This document shows, in pieces, positions 1-6,603 of a stretch of 9,168 nucleotides of DNA. Every line of letters starts with the position of its first letter. Within the stretch, counting starts at the first letter, position 1. Where the stretch lies: assembly GCA_946487985.1 (NCBI GenBank), contig CAMLUY010000033.1, positions 1 through 9,168 on the forward strand. The letters run 5' to 3'. Made by a program: the position numbers and the translations under genes. This stretch comes from an uncultured Clostridia bacterium. GTDB lineage: Bacteria; Bacillota; Clostridia; Christensenellales; UBA1242. The notes under the pieces are model-generated. The model had not been told where the DNA came from. It saw nothing but the letters and a program-made list of their open reading frames with translations, and ran no database searches.

Positions 1-6
1 TGTCAA
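1..6 (-). promoter_or_regulatory. possible -35 element of a downstream minus-strand gene
   Basis: Read on the minus strand, the last six bases of the window are TTGACA, a perfect sigma-A -35 hexamer, lying about 20 nt past the ackA stop codon. The matching -10 would be outside the window, so this is only a hint that the next gene has its own promoter. No hairpin terminator is visible between the ackA stop and this point. Confidence 0.25.
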
Positions 7-26
7 GCATTTTGATAATATTTATT

Positions 27-1229
27 TTATTTGTTGCTGATAAGCGCCAAAGTGTCGCGCGCAATCAAAAGTTCCTCATCAGTTGGAATTCTGTAAACCT
101 TAATCTTTGATTTCGGTGTACTGATTTCTTCTGTCGTACCGCGTGGAAGATTATTATTCTTTTCCTTGTCGATTTCAATGCCAAAGGTTTCCATACCTTC
201 AAGAGCGCCTTCGCGCAAATCTTCTTGATGTTCGCCAATACCACCAGTAAACACAATAGCGTCTGCTCCACCGAGGACAGCAAGATATGAACCAATAAAC
301 TTTTTCACGCGATAGATGAGCATATCAAGTGCCAGCCTAGCCCTTTCATTCCCTGCTTCAATCGCGCTGTTCAGCTCTCGCATATCACTTGAAACACCGC
401 TTACTCCCAAAATACCACACTGCTTGTTCAGATACGACACAACTTCATCTGCTGTCATACCCTTTTTATTAGCAAGATACGATACTACCGTTGGGTCAAG
501 GTCACCAGAGCGAGTTCCCATAATCAAGCCTTCAAGCGGAGTCAATCCCATTGTAGTGTCAATGCTTTTTCCATGGTCAATCGCAGTAATCGATGAGCCA
601 TTACCAAGATGCACTGTAATCAACTTGATATCCTTCGGGTCTTTACCCAAAAGTTTTGCAGCTTCGCCCATAACGTAGCGATGGCTTGTGCCATGGAAAC
701 CATATTTTCGCACATGATATTTTTCGTAGTCTTCATATTTGATACCATACATATATGCCTTTGGCGGCATGGTAGCATGGAAAGATGTATCAAAAACAAT
801 GGTTTGCGGTGTGTTCGGCATAAGCGCTGCGCAGCCCAGATAGCCCGCCATATTTGCATGAGCATGAAGTGGCGAAAGGTCTGTCAGCATATTGAGCTTT
901 TTGACAACTTTGTCATCAATAATTACGCTTTTATCAAAGAGCCAACCGCCCTGCACGAAGCGATGTCCTACCGCATTGATTTCAGAAAGATCTGAAATTA
1001 CACCATCATCTTTACTTGTAAGAATTTTGAAGACTTCTTTTACAGCAGTTTTATGGTCTGGCATGCTCACCCTTATTTCTTTTTTATCGCCAGTTGTTTT
1101 GTAGCCAATAAAAGAACCTTCAAGTCCAATTTTTTCACAATTTCCTTTGGCAATCACCTTTTCATTTGACATATCAAAAAGCTGAAACTTTAAAGATGAG
1201 CTGCCGGCATTAATTACAAGAATTTTCAT
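27..1229 (-). CDS. ackA: acetate kinase
   Basis: Transfers the phosphoryl group of acetyl phosphate to ADP, giving acetate and ATP; a cytosolic enzyme that completes the Pta-AckA pathway. The 400-residue length is typical. The N-terminal signature with Asn7 (VINAGSSSLKF) and the second signature GFHGTSHRYV (177-186) are present. Residues matching the known active site are seen: Arg90, His122, Asp147 in VFDTSFH, His179, Asn210 in HLGNG, Arg240 in GTRSGDLDP and a Glu near 385. The start codon is the second half of a TAATG overlap with pta, and its ribosome binding site (AAGGAG) lies inside the last codons of pta, so the two are probably translationally coupled. Two normally conserved stretches are altered: the usual VHGGE reads VQGGW (92-96) and the usual PLHNPAN reads PLHAHAN (120-126). 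The identification is secure from the signatures and the pta neighbour. Confidence 0.97.
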   Translation of the reverse strand: MKILVINAGSSSLKFQLFDMSNEKVIAKGNCEKIGLEGSFIGYKTTGDKKEIRVSMPDHKTAVKEVFKILTSKDDGVISDLSEINAVGHRFVQGGWLFDKSVIIDDKVVKKLNMLTDLSPLHAHANMAGYLGCAALMPNTPQTIVFDTSFHATMPPKAYMYGIKYEDYEKYHVRKYGFHGTSHRYVMGEAAKLLGKDPKDIKLITVHLGNGSSITAIDHGKSIDTTMGLTPLEGLIMGTRSGDLDPTVVSYLANKKGMTADEVVSYLNKQCGILGVSGVSSDMRELNSAIEAGNERARLALDMLIYRVKKFIGSYLAVLGGADAIVFTGGIGEHQEDLREGALEGMETFGIEIDKEKNNNLPRGTTEEISTPKSKIKVYRIPTDEELLIARDTLALISNK

Positions 1230-2212
1230 TATTTAATCTCCTTATTTGCTTGAAGCGCTGTAATCACAGCTGCTGTAACGATGTCGCTGACGCTGCAACC
1301 TCTTGACAGGTCATTGACTGGTTTGTTGAGTCCTTGCAAGATTGGACCTATTGCGTTTACTCCACCGAGATATTGCATGGCTTTGTAGCAGATGTTTCCA
1401 CTGTTCAGGTCTGGGAATATGAGAATATTCGCATCGCCTTTTAATGGACTGTCTGGCGCTTTATTTTTAGCAACAGAAGGAACCATCGCTGCATCGAACT
1501 GCAACTCTCCATCACAGATCACGCCAGTCTTTTTGAATTTCTCATATGCTTTTCTGACAATATCAACAGTTTCGTCGCTTGCAGAGCCCTTGCTTGAAAA
1601 AGAAAGGAATGCAACTTTGGGCTCAGCCAAACCGAGCGACCTGTATGTTTCCACGCTTTGGCAAGCAATCTGATACAGTTCGTCTTCATTAGGATGAATC
1701 ATTACGCCGCAGTCAGCGAGTATTAAGCATTTATCTTTTAAAAACTTATTGTCGCCAAACATGATAAAGCACGATGATACAATTCCGCCCTTTTTCTTTG
1801 CTTTGATTATTTGCAATGCAGGTCGCACTGTATTTGCAGTAGACGCCTCAGCGCCTGCAACCATGCCGTCAGCCATACCGCTGTCAACAAGCAATGTTGC
1901 AAAATAGTATGGGTCAAGCGAAAGTCTGTCGGCTTCTTCCATGGTCATGCCCTTTTCCTTGCGCTTCTGATATAGCAATTTTACAAGTCCAGACCTGCCC
2001 TGAAATGTCTTCGGATTTATTATTTGGAAGTTTACCAGTTCCTTATCTCGCAGCGCCAAAGCGCTTTCATCACCAATCAATATTACTTTTACAAGCGATT
2101 TTTTCTGTAAATATTTTACGGCTTCTATCGTCCGAGCGCTAAACCCCGCCTCAGGAAAAACTATTGTTTTTTGAAGTTGTTTAGCCTTAGCGTAAAGTTG
2201 TTTTACTTTCAT
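1229..2212 (-). CDS. pta: phosphate acetyltransferase (short form)
   Basis: Converts acetyl-CoA and phosphate to acetyl phosphate and CoA, feeding AckA; cytosolic. At 327 residues it is the short form, without the N-terminal regulatory domains of enterobacterial Pta. The C-terminal family core is clear: FPDLNSGN (266-273), then AIGPILQGLNKP (287-298) and NDLSRGCSVSDI (300-311). The reading frame is open to an upstream ATG at 2236, but the ATG at 2212 is preferred. It is preceded by AGAAGGGG at good spacing, whereas the 2236 ATG has no ribosome binding site, and the shorter product begins MKVKQLYAKAK as expected. Transcription likely starts near 2272 from a consensus promoter, leaving a leader of about 60 nt. 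The stop codon overlaps the ackA start by 1 nt. Confidence 0.96.
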   Translation of the reverse strand: MKVKQLYAKAKQLQKTIVFPEAGFSARTIEAVKYLQKKSLVKVILIGDESALALRDKELVNFQIINPKTFQGRSGLVKLLYQKRKEKGMTMEEADRLSLDPYYFATLLVDSGMADGMVAGAEASTANTVRPALQIIKAKKKGGIVSSCFIMFGDNKFLKDKCLILADCGVMIHPNEDELYQIACQSVETYRSLGLAEPKVAFLSFSSKGSASDETVDIVRKAYEKFKKTGVICDGELQFDAAMVPSVAKNKAPDSPLKGDANILIFPDLNSGNICYKAMQYLGGVNAIGPILQGLNKPVNDLSRGCSVSDIVTAAVITALQANKEIK

Positions 2213-2257
2213 TGTTTCCCCTTCTAAAAAAATCATTTTTTGAATAGCTTATTAAAG

Positions 2258-2272
2258 GATATTTTTAATATC
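2258..2272. repeat. small inverted repeat at the pta start of transcription
   Basis: GATATT and AATATC, separated by TTT, form a 15-bp palindromic site. It covers the position where transcription from the pta promoter should begin. It could be an operator or a weak leader hairpin. Because the intergenic region is very AT-rich, chance is a real alternative. Confidence 0.3.
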
Positions 2273-2278
2273 GTTTTT

Positions 2279-2307
2279 ATTATATTCTTTTATGACAGGT
2301 TTGTCAA
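2279..2307 (-). promoter_or_regulatory. consensus sigma-A promoter of pta-ackA
   Basis: On the minus strand, TTGACA (2307-2302) and TATAAT (2284-2279) are separated by exactly 17 bp, a perfect match to the vegetative consensus. The predicted start of transcription is near 2272, about 60 nt before the pta ATG. The strength fits a highly expressed central fermentation operon. The -35 hexamer also forms half of an inverted repeat, TGACA-GGTT-TGTCA (2293-2306), where a regulator could bind. Confidence 0.88.
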
Positions 2308-2323
2308 ATTTTTGGAGTGATTA

Positions 2324-3244
2324 GTGCAAAAATACAAAATATTTTTAACTGTTTTAATAGTTTACGTACTTTTGAACATGGTGATTTTTCCAGACATGTA
2401 TATGAGCGTCACACTGAATGGTTTGACTGCCTGGGCGTTGAACGTTCTGCCAAGCGTTTTGCCTTTTATATTTTTTACCAAAGTCCTTTCTTCTCTGGGC
2501 TGCGTTGAGCGCGTTTCAAAAATTTTTAGCAAGCCTTGCAAAAAGCTTTTCCGCACCTCTCCGTTGTCAGCATATGTGTTTTTTACCAGCATTATCTCTG
2601 GATATCCTGTTGGCGCGAAAATGACCGCCGACCTTTACCAAAGTGGTCACATTACAAAGTCAGATGCTTTTAAAATGACAAGCTTTTGCTCTACATCTGG
2701 CCCAATGTTTATCATTGGTGCTGTTGGCATCGGCATGCTTGCAAACCCAATTTATGGATATATAATGCTGACTTCGCATATACTTGGTGCATTTTTTAAT
2801 GGGCTTCTATACCGAAACATTAATCCAAAAGACGACGGCAAAAAGACTGAATTAAATCTAGCCAGCAAAAAAGCGAATTTTGCAGAAATGGTTACAGACT
2901 CAGCGCTCAGCATTATTACAGTAGGCGCAATTATTGCCATATTCTTTGTTGTGATAACTTCTTTTGCGCCTATATTCAATCTGTTCCCGCCTGAAATTTC
3001 TTGCGTCTTGGAAGGTCTGATTGAAATAACCAAGGGCTGTATCGACATATCTGGTTCGCTATCTGGCAATATCGCCGTGATTGCTTGCACTTTTGTAATA
3101 AGCTTTGGCGGGCTGTCAACAATACTGCAATCCATAGCAATGCTTGACAAATTGAACATGCCAATATGGCTGTTTATTTTGCAAAAGTTTACGCATGCAG
3201 TTATCTCAACAGCTTTCGCAATTTTGTTTGTATTATTAGTATGA
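2324..3244 (+). CDS. ylbJ: YlbJ-type sporulation integral membrane protein
   Basis: A polytopic membrane protein of the YlbJ / nucleoside-recognition (Gate) group. B. subtilis ylbJ is a mother-cell gene needed for spore resistance, with unknown substrate. Seen here: hydrophobic segments near 6-22, 34-58, 81-98, 121-140, 143-163, 194-217, 247-268 and 281-306, plus the landmarks SGYPVGAK (92-99), FCSTSGPMFIIGAVG (121-135), EGLIEITKG (230-238) and SFGGLSTILQS (260-270). The start is GTG at 2324, with a GGAGTGA ribosome binding site 4-5 nt upstream. At 306 residues it is about 100 shorter than the B. subtilis protein, as I recall it, yet has no visible frameshift. It diverges from pta-ackA; ylbJ next to pta is a common clostridial arrangement. 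I could not find a convincing sigma-A or sigma-E promoter in the 111-bp gap. No strong terminator follows directly, but the hairpin at 3308-3338 may serve. Confidence 0.83.
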   Translation: MQKYKIFLTVLIVYVLLNMVIFPDMYMSVTLNGLTAWALNVLPSVLPFIFFTKVLSSLGCVERVSKIFSKPCKKLFRTSPLSAYVFFTSIISGYPVGAKMTADLYQSGHITKSDAFKMTSFCSTSGPMFIIGAVGIGMLANPIYGYIMLTSHILGAFFNGLLYRNINPKDDGKKTELNLASKKANFAEMVTDSALSIITVGAIIAIFFVVITSFAPIFNLFPPEISCVLEGLIEITKGCIDISGSLSGNIAVIACTFVISFGGLSTILQSIAMLDKLNMPIWLFILQKFTHAVISTAFAILFVLLV

Positions 3245-3302
3245 TTATTTTTTTAATAGGTATAACATCAAAAACCACGATTGCGATTGAAACAATTTTT
3301 AT

Positions 3303-3338
3303 AAAAAAAGCACGTCCGAGAGCTGATCGACCGTGCTT
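3303..3338 (-). terminator. intrinsic terminator of the acidic-linker gene
   Basis: On the minus strand a 7-bp stem AAGCACG/CGTGCTT, extended inward by a further short paired stretch around a 7-nt loop, is followed by a run of T. It begins six bases after the stop codon of the gene ending at 3344. In the plus direction the tail is TTGTATTTTA, a poorer T-run, so termination of the convergent ylbJ transcript here is possible but weaker. Confidence 0.8.
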
Positions 3339-3343
3339 GTATT

Positions 3344-4081
3344 TTACATATCGAGTATGTCTTCAATTTCTTTCATCAGGAATTTTACCTGCTTTACTTT
3401 ACAAGCTGCCAACGCTTTTGCAAGAGCATATGTAACATCACTGTCGTGCATTGGTGCTGTTTTGATTATCGCGCGGCAAACAATAGCCGCATCAAGAACG
3501 TTGTCTGATTGCCCAAGATATTGCAGTTCGCTTAACATTTGAACCGCAACCTTTTGTGTTTGCGCAAATTTATCTTCACCCTGGTAATCATCCTCATCAT
3601 CGTCATCGTACTCTTCGTCGACATGCTCGTCAGGACCTTCGCTTTCGTCTGTATTTTCAGCAGGGTTTTGTACAAATGCCTGACCAAAGGCTTCTGCAAT
3701 CAGATTTCTAAATGGAATGACCATTTGCTGAATGAATGCTTGGAAAGGGTTCTCCTCACGTCCAAAATAGCTCTTGATAAAATCAACAAAGTCAATCTTT
3801 TTGTTTTCGATATCGACAAGCGTGCAAAAAACAAGAGCAATTATTTTATACTCCTCTTCTGGTCTTTCAAAAATTAGATTGCCATGCCCATCTTGCAAAA
3901 ACGCCTTCGCGAATTCTCTCTCGCGATTGAATTGTTCAAGGCATTCCCCTACCAACGAACATATTTCTTCTGACTGAGAAAGTGCCTGTAACATTTTTTG
4001 AAGTTTGTATTCGGCGACCAAAAATTTGCAGTCGATAAACTCATCACAGGCTGAAAGAAAATTTTGCACACTGTTTTCCAT
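3344..4081 (-). CDS. unrecognised protein with acidic linker
   Basis: I do not recognise this 245-residue protein. It has no signal peptide or membrane segment and should be cytosolic. It shows three parts: a mostly helical N-terminal portion (about 1-138), a linker at 142-170 in which 18 of 29 residues are Asp or Glu, and a helical C-terminal portion (about 171-245) containing ALAKALAACKVKQVKFLMKE. The N-terminal part has several cysteines (12, 18, 41, 47, 86) that do not form a clear metal-binding pattern. The ATG at 4081 has an AGAGGT ribosome binding site 6 nt away. The gene is flanked by its own promoter and terminator, so it is a monocistronic unit divergent from the DUF4364 gene. Reality of the gene is well supported by these signals; function is unknown. 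Confidence 0.88.
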   Translation of the reverse strand: MENSVQNFLSACDEFIDCKFLVAEYKLQKMLQALSQSEEICSLVGECLEQFNREREFAKAFLQDGHGNLIFERPEEEYKIIALVFCTLVDIENKKIDFVDFIKSYFGREENPFQAFIQQMVIPFRNLIAEAFGQAFVQNPAENTDESEGPDEHVDEEYDDDDEDDYQGEDKFAQTQKVAVQMLSELQYLGQSDNVLDAAIVCRAIIKTAPMHDSDVTYALAKALAACKVKQVKFLMKEIEDILDM

Positions 4082-4098
4082 ATAAACCTCTTGTGATC

Positions 4099-4126
4099 AT
4101 TTTATCATATTTATTGCAAAAAACAA
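4099..4126 (-). promoter_or_regulatory. promoter of the acidic-linker gene
   Basis: On the minus strand, TTGTTT (4126-4121), a 16-bp spacer and TAAAAT (4104-4099), preceded by TG one base upstream, form an extended -10 promoter. Transcription should begin about 10 nt before the ribosome binding site of the gene starting at 4081. The -35 matches the consensus only in part. Confidence 0.6.
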
Positions 4127-4155
4127 ACAAATTTCAACGTTCGGTAACAAAAAAT

Positions 4156-4183
4156 TTGATTTATTTGAAAAACTTGTTATAAT
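4156..4183 (+). promoter_or_regulatory. extended -10 promoter placed directly at a start codon
   Basis: TTGATT (4156-4161), a 16-bp spacer and a perfect TATAAT (4178-4183) with TG at 4175-4176 form a strong extended -10 promoter. The -10 ends only 8 nt before the ATG at 4192. Transcription would therefore start at about 4189-4192, leaving little or no leader on the DUF4364 mRNA. Confidence 0.75.
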
Positions 4184-4191
4184 ATATACTA

Positions 4192-4749
4192 ATGGATAAA
4201 GTACTTTCAGAAAAAGAACAGCGTGTTCAAGACAAATTAATCATGCTTTTTGTGATTGACAAGATGGAAATTCCCCTTACTGAGGACTCTATTCTTGATA
4301 TTTGTAGTGTAAAAAATATCTGGATAAAAAACTATATGGATTGCAAAGCAATAATTCATGATTTGGTTAGCAGCAAGCTGCTTTACAAAATTGGAAACGA
4401 GAAAGAAGGCAAAGAGTTGTTTGCACTAACTTATGAGGGCCGAGAATGCCTTTCACATCTTTACAGACGGTTGCCGCTGGCAAAACGCGAGGAAATTTCA
4501 GCATATCTGCAAGCAAACAGGCTGAACGTCAAGTCTTCACAAGAGTACAGCGCGACTTATTCAAAAAATGATGATGGCTCATATAATGTTGAGCTGAAAA
4601 TCTATGAGCCGCTGATTACAACGCCAATGTTTACATTGAATATCAAAGCGCCGTCAAGGCAGGCTGCAAATGAGGCCATTCATAAATGGAAGGCATACGC
4701 GCCAAGTATTTATGAAACCATCTATGACAAACTTATCAATATCGATTAA
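4192..4749 (+). CDS. DUF4364 family protein
   Basis: A 185-residue soluble protein that I match by pattern to DUF4364, a family of clostridial proteins of unknown biochemical role with a winged-helix-like N-terminal half. Visible features are the N-terminal helix (RVQDKLIMLFVIDKMEIPLT), a middle segment TYEGRECLSHLYRRLP typical of PadR/winged-helix wing regions, and a C-terminal beta-rich half (DGSYNVELKIYEP, FTLNIKAPSRQAA) ending in a helix. DNA binding is an inference. No ribosome binding site precedes the ATG; instead a strong promoter abuts it, so the transcript is probably leaderless. The next in-frame ATG (4243) also lacks a ribosome binding site and would remove conserved-looking sequence. 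The last bases of the gene are part of a perfect terminator hairpin shared with rnhA. Confidence 0.85.
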   Translation: MDKVLSEKEQRVQDKLIMLFVIDKMEIPLTEDSILDICSVKNIWIKNYMDCKAIIHDLVSSKLLYKIGNEKEGKELFALTYEGRECLSHLYRRLPLAKREEISAYLQANRLNVKSSQEYSATYSKNDDGSYNVELKIYEPLITTPMFTLNIKAPSRQAANEAIHKWKAYAPSIYETIYDKLINID

Positions 4750-4777
4750 AAAATAGGGATTATTATCCCTATTTTTT
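4748..4777. terminator. bidirectional terminator overlapping two stop codons
   Basis: A perfect 13-bp hairpin, AAAAAATAGGGAT and its complement around a TATT loop, has A-runs on one side and T-runs on the other, so it can end transcription in both directions. It includes the end of the DUF4364 stop codon (4747-4749) and the whole rnhA stop codon (4769-4771). The two convergent genes therefore share one terminator with no spacer. Confidence 0.92.
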
Positions 4778-5215
4778 GCTGTTTTTGATTTTTATGATCT
4801 CACCGCGTGCGAGAGCATCACATCTGTTGTTGTACTCATTGTCGGCATGCCCCTTTACCTTGTGCCACTGCACTTCATGTTTTTCTAGGAGTGACAGCAG
4901 CTTCTGCCAAAGATCTTGATTTTGGACGCTGCCTTTTGCAGTACGCCAGCCATTGTTCTTCCAGTTTGACACCCAGTCCTGTAAAAATGCGTTTACTACA
5001 TACGCCGAATCGCTGTAAATGTCAACTTTGCAGTTTTCTTTAATGGCTTCAAGGCCTTTGATTACAGCCATCAGCTCCATTCTGTTGTTTGTCGTCTGTT
5101 CTTCCCCGCCCGATAGCTCTTTTTTGATGTCTTTGTAAAAAAGAATAGCTCCCCAGCCGCCTATGCCTGGATTGCCTGAGCAGGCACCATCAGTATACAA
5201 GATGATTTCTTTCAT
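4769..5215 (-). CDS. rnhA: ribonuclease HI
   Basis: Cleaves the RNA strand of RNA-DNA hybrids, removing R-loops and primers; cytosolic and metal-dependent. At 148 residues it is close to the E. coli length. The four catalytic carboxylates are seen as Asp9 (YTDGACSGNPG), Glu47 (NNRMEL), Asp69 (YSDS) and Asp133 (NNRCDALA), with the assisting His123 in VKGHADNE. Trp81, Trp85 and Trp90 mark the basic handle region. The frame is open to an ATG at 5239, but the ATG at 5215 is chosen: it follows AAGGAT at 7-nt spacing, gives the standard N-terminus and overlaps the HIT gene stop by 1 nt (TAATG). It is the last gene of the degV-HIT-rnhA operon, ending in the bidirectional hairpin. Confidence 0.96.
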   Translation of the reverse strand: MKEIILYTDGACSGNPGIGGWGAILFYKDIKKELSGGEEQTTNNRMELMAVIKGLEAIKENCKVDIYSDSAYVVNAFLQDWVSNWKNNGWRTAKGSVQNQDLWQKLLSLLEKHEVQWHKVKGHADNEYNNRCDALARGEIIKIKNSKK

Positions 5216-5619
5216 TATTTTATCCTTAATTTTTCGCATATTTCTTGCAGTGATGCCTCGTTTTTAGCAAGCTCAGGAAAAACATGCAAGTTGTCATCAG
5301 CTCGTCGCGGCAGTATGTGAAAATGAAGGTGAAAAACGCTTTGTTCTGCGCTCTTGCCGCTGGCATTGAGTATGTTTACACCATCAAAGTCGCAATTTTC
5401 AACCAGGTGCTTTGAAATTTTTTGAATGGTATCCATTATATGAACAAGCACTGTTTTATCGCAGTCAAGAACATTTGTAGCATGCTGTTTTGGCACTACC
5501 AAAATATGTCCATTGGCGTCATTGCTGATGTCAAGAAAAGCGTAGGTAAATTGGTCTTCATAGATTTTGTATGATGGCATATCGCCTGCGATGATTTTGC
5601 AAAAAATGCAATCGTTCAT
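5215..5619 (-). CDS. HIT family protein (histidine triad nucleotide hydrolase)
   Basis: A 134-residue HIT-superfamily protein, of the group that hydrolyses nucleoside phosphoramidates or related nucleotides. The histidine triad HLHFHILP holds His97, His99 and His101, with His99 the expected nucleophile. Cys4 and Cys7 (CIFC), His46 and His97 match the zinc site found in many bacterial members. GHILVVPKQH (37-46) is the usual strand-turn before the core helix. The frame is open to 5790, but the ATG at 5619 is the real start: it follows GGAGG at 7-nt spacing and begins with the typical MNDCIFCKII. The ATG overlaps the degV stop by 1 nt, and its own stop overlaps the rnhA start in the same way, so translation is probably coupled. 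The in vivo substrate is not predictable. Confidence 0.95.
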   Translation of the reverse strand: MNDCIFCKIIAGDMPSYKIYEDQFTYAFLDISNDANGHILVVPKQHATNVLDCDKTVLVHIMDTIQKISKHLVENCDFDGVNILNASGKSAEQSVFHLHFHILPRRADDNLHVFPELAKNEASLQEICEKLRIK

Positions 5620-6470
5620 TATTTTTCCTCCAAAAGATAAAGTATGCCAAGAGTGTTTTCTCCGCAATGGCAGGAAATTGTAGAGCCAGCCACTGAGGAC
5701 ACAACCTCTTTGAAAATATTTTTGTCTTTCACATATTTCACAACATCTGCAACAAACTTTTCGTCTGGGCATGTGTGAGTGATAAAGCAAAGGTCTTTTT
5801 TCATATTTGAATGAATTGCCAACATGTCATCAATGTATTTATAGATAACGGTTTGGAATTTACCCATATACTTTCCTGTATTTTCAATTTTGCCGTCAAT
5901 AAGTTCAAGTCTTGGCTTGATTTTTAGAAGGTTTGCGCCAAAACGCGCCATTGCTGAGCATCTTCCACCCTTGTAGAGATAGTCAAGCTTATCAACCACA
6001 AAAGACGCCTGAACAAAATCAGCCTGGCGTGTCAAAATTTGAGCAATTTCCTTTCCGGTCAAGCCTTTCTCGGCCAGTTGGCAGCCGTAGAGGACCAAAA
6101 GCCCAATTCCGGTAGAAAGTGATTTACTGTCGACGATAAAAAGCTTGTCTGTTTGCAGCTCCTCTTTCGCACGTAGTGCATTTTCGTATGTAGATGACAA
6201 CTTACCAGATATGCCAAGATAAACAACTTCGCTGTCGCCATCAAGCTGGCTTTTAAAAAATTCCTTTAAATCCTCTACACTACGTGCTGAGGTTTTTGGA
6301 AGTTGATTGCGTTTTTTTACATAGTCAAAAATCTCTTTTGGAGTAATATTCACTCCATCAAAGTACTCGTCCTCGCCCAATATTACACAAAGAGGTATAA
6401 TGCTGATATTATTTTCAACAATTTGGTTTTTGTTGATGTCCACACAACTGTCTGTGCAAATTTTTACCAT
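5619..6470 (-). CDS. DegV family (FakB-like) fatty-acid-binding protein
   Basis: A 283-residue DegV family protein. Family members bind a fatty acid, and characterised FakB proteins present it to the kinase FakA to make acyl phosphate for phospholipid synthesis. Landmarks are CTDSCVD at the N-terminus (5-11), LPKTSARS (57-64) with the Thr-Ser of the lipid carboxylate site, LSSTYENA (91-98), VDSKSLSTG (113-121) and LDYLYKGGR (162-170). The start has GGAGG 7 nt upstream and is served by a TTGAAA/TATACT promoter at 6492-6519. It is the first gene of a three-gene operon with a HIT hydrolase and rnhA. No fakA-like gene is in the window, so the kinase partner must be elsewhere if this protein acts as a FakB. 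That role is inferred from the family only. Confidence 0.94.
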   Translation of the reverse strand: MVKICTDSCVDINKNQIVENNISIIPLCVILGEDEYFDGVNITPKEIFDYVKKRNQLPKTSARSVEDLKEFFKSQLDGDSEVVYLGISGKLSSTYENALRAKEELQTDKLFIVDSKSLSTGIGLLVLYGCQLAEKGLTGKEIAQILTRQADFVQASFVVDKLDYLYKGGRCSAMARFGANLLKIKPRLELIDGKIENTGKYMGKFQTVIYKYIDDMLAIHSNMKKDLCFITHTCPDEKFVADVVKYVKDKNIFKEVVSSVAGSTISCHCGENTLGILYLLEEK

Positions 6471-6491
6471 GAACTTGCCTCCGATAGATTA

Positions 6492-6519
6492 AGTATAATC
6501 ATAAGAGAGATTTTTTCAA
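6492..6519 (-). promoter_or_regulatory. promoter of the degV-HIT-rnhA operon
   Basis: On the minus strand, TTGAAA (6519-6514), a 16-bp spacer and TATACT (6497-6492) give a good sigma-A promoter. The start of transcription should lie a few bases upstream of the GGAGG site, making a short leader of about 15-20 nt. Confidence 0.72.
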
Positions 6520-6603
6520 AATAAAAACACACAAAAAAGATAAAAAATTTGTTGCAACGAATAATCTTTGATGAATTGCACATGCTATACTTGGAGGTAG
6601 GAA

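Noticed and set aside
2257..2285. Candidate sigma-E promoter for ylbJ (GGATATT with a TATTATAT segment 14 bp downstream).
   Set aside because: The -10 part matches the consensus poorly, and in such AT-rich sequence the -35-like part is expected by chance.
5620..5790. N-terminal extension of the HIT protein frame.
   Set aside because: The extra residues are an out-of-frame reading of the degV gene; the ATG at 5619 has GGAGG and gives the standard N-terminus.
6586..6591. TATACT as a sigma-A -10 for the YjzC-like gene.
   Set aside because: No -35 lies at usable spacing, and transcription would start past the GGAGG site.
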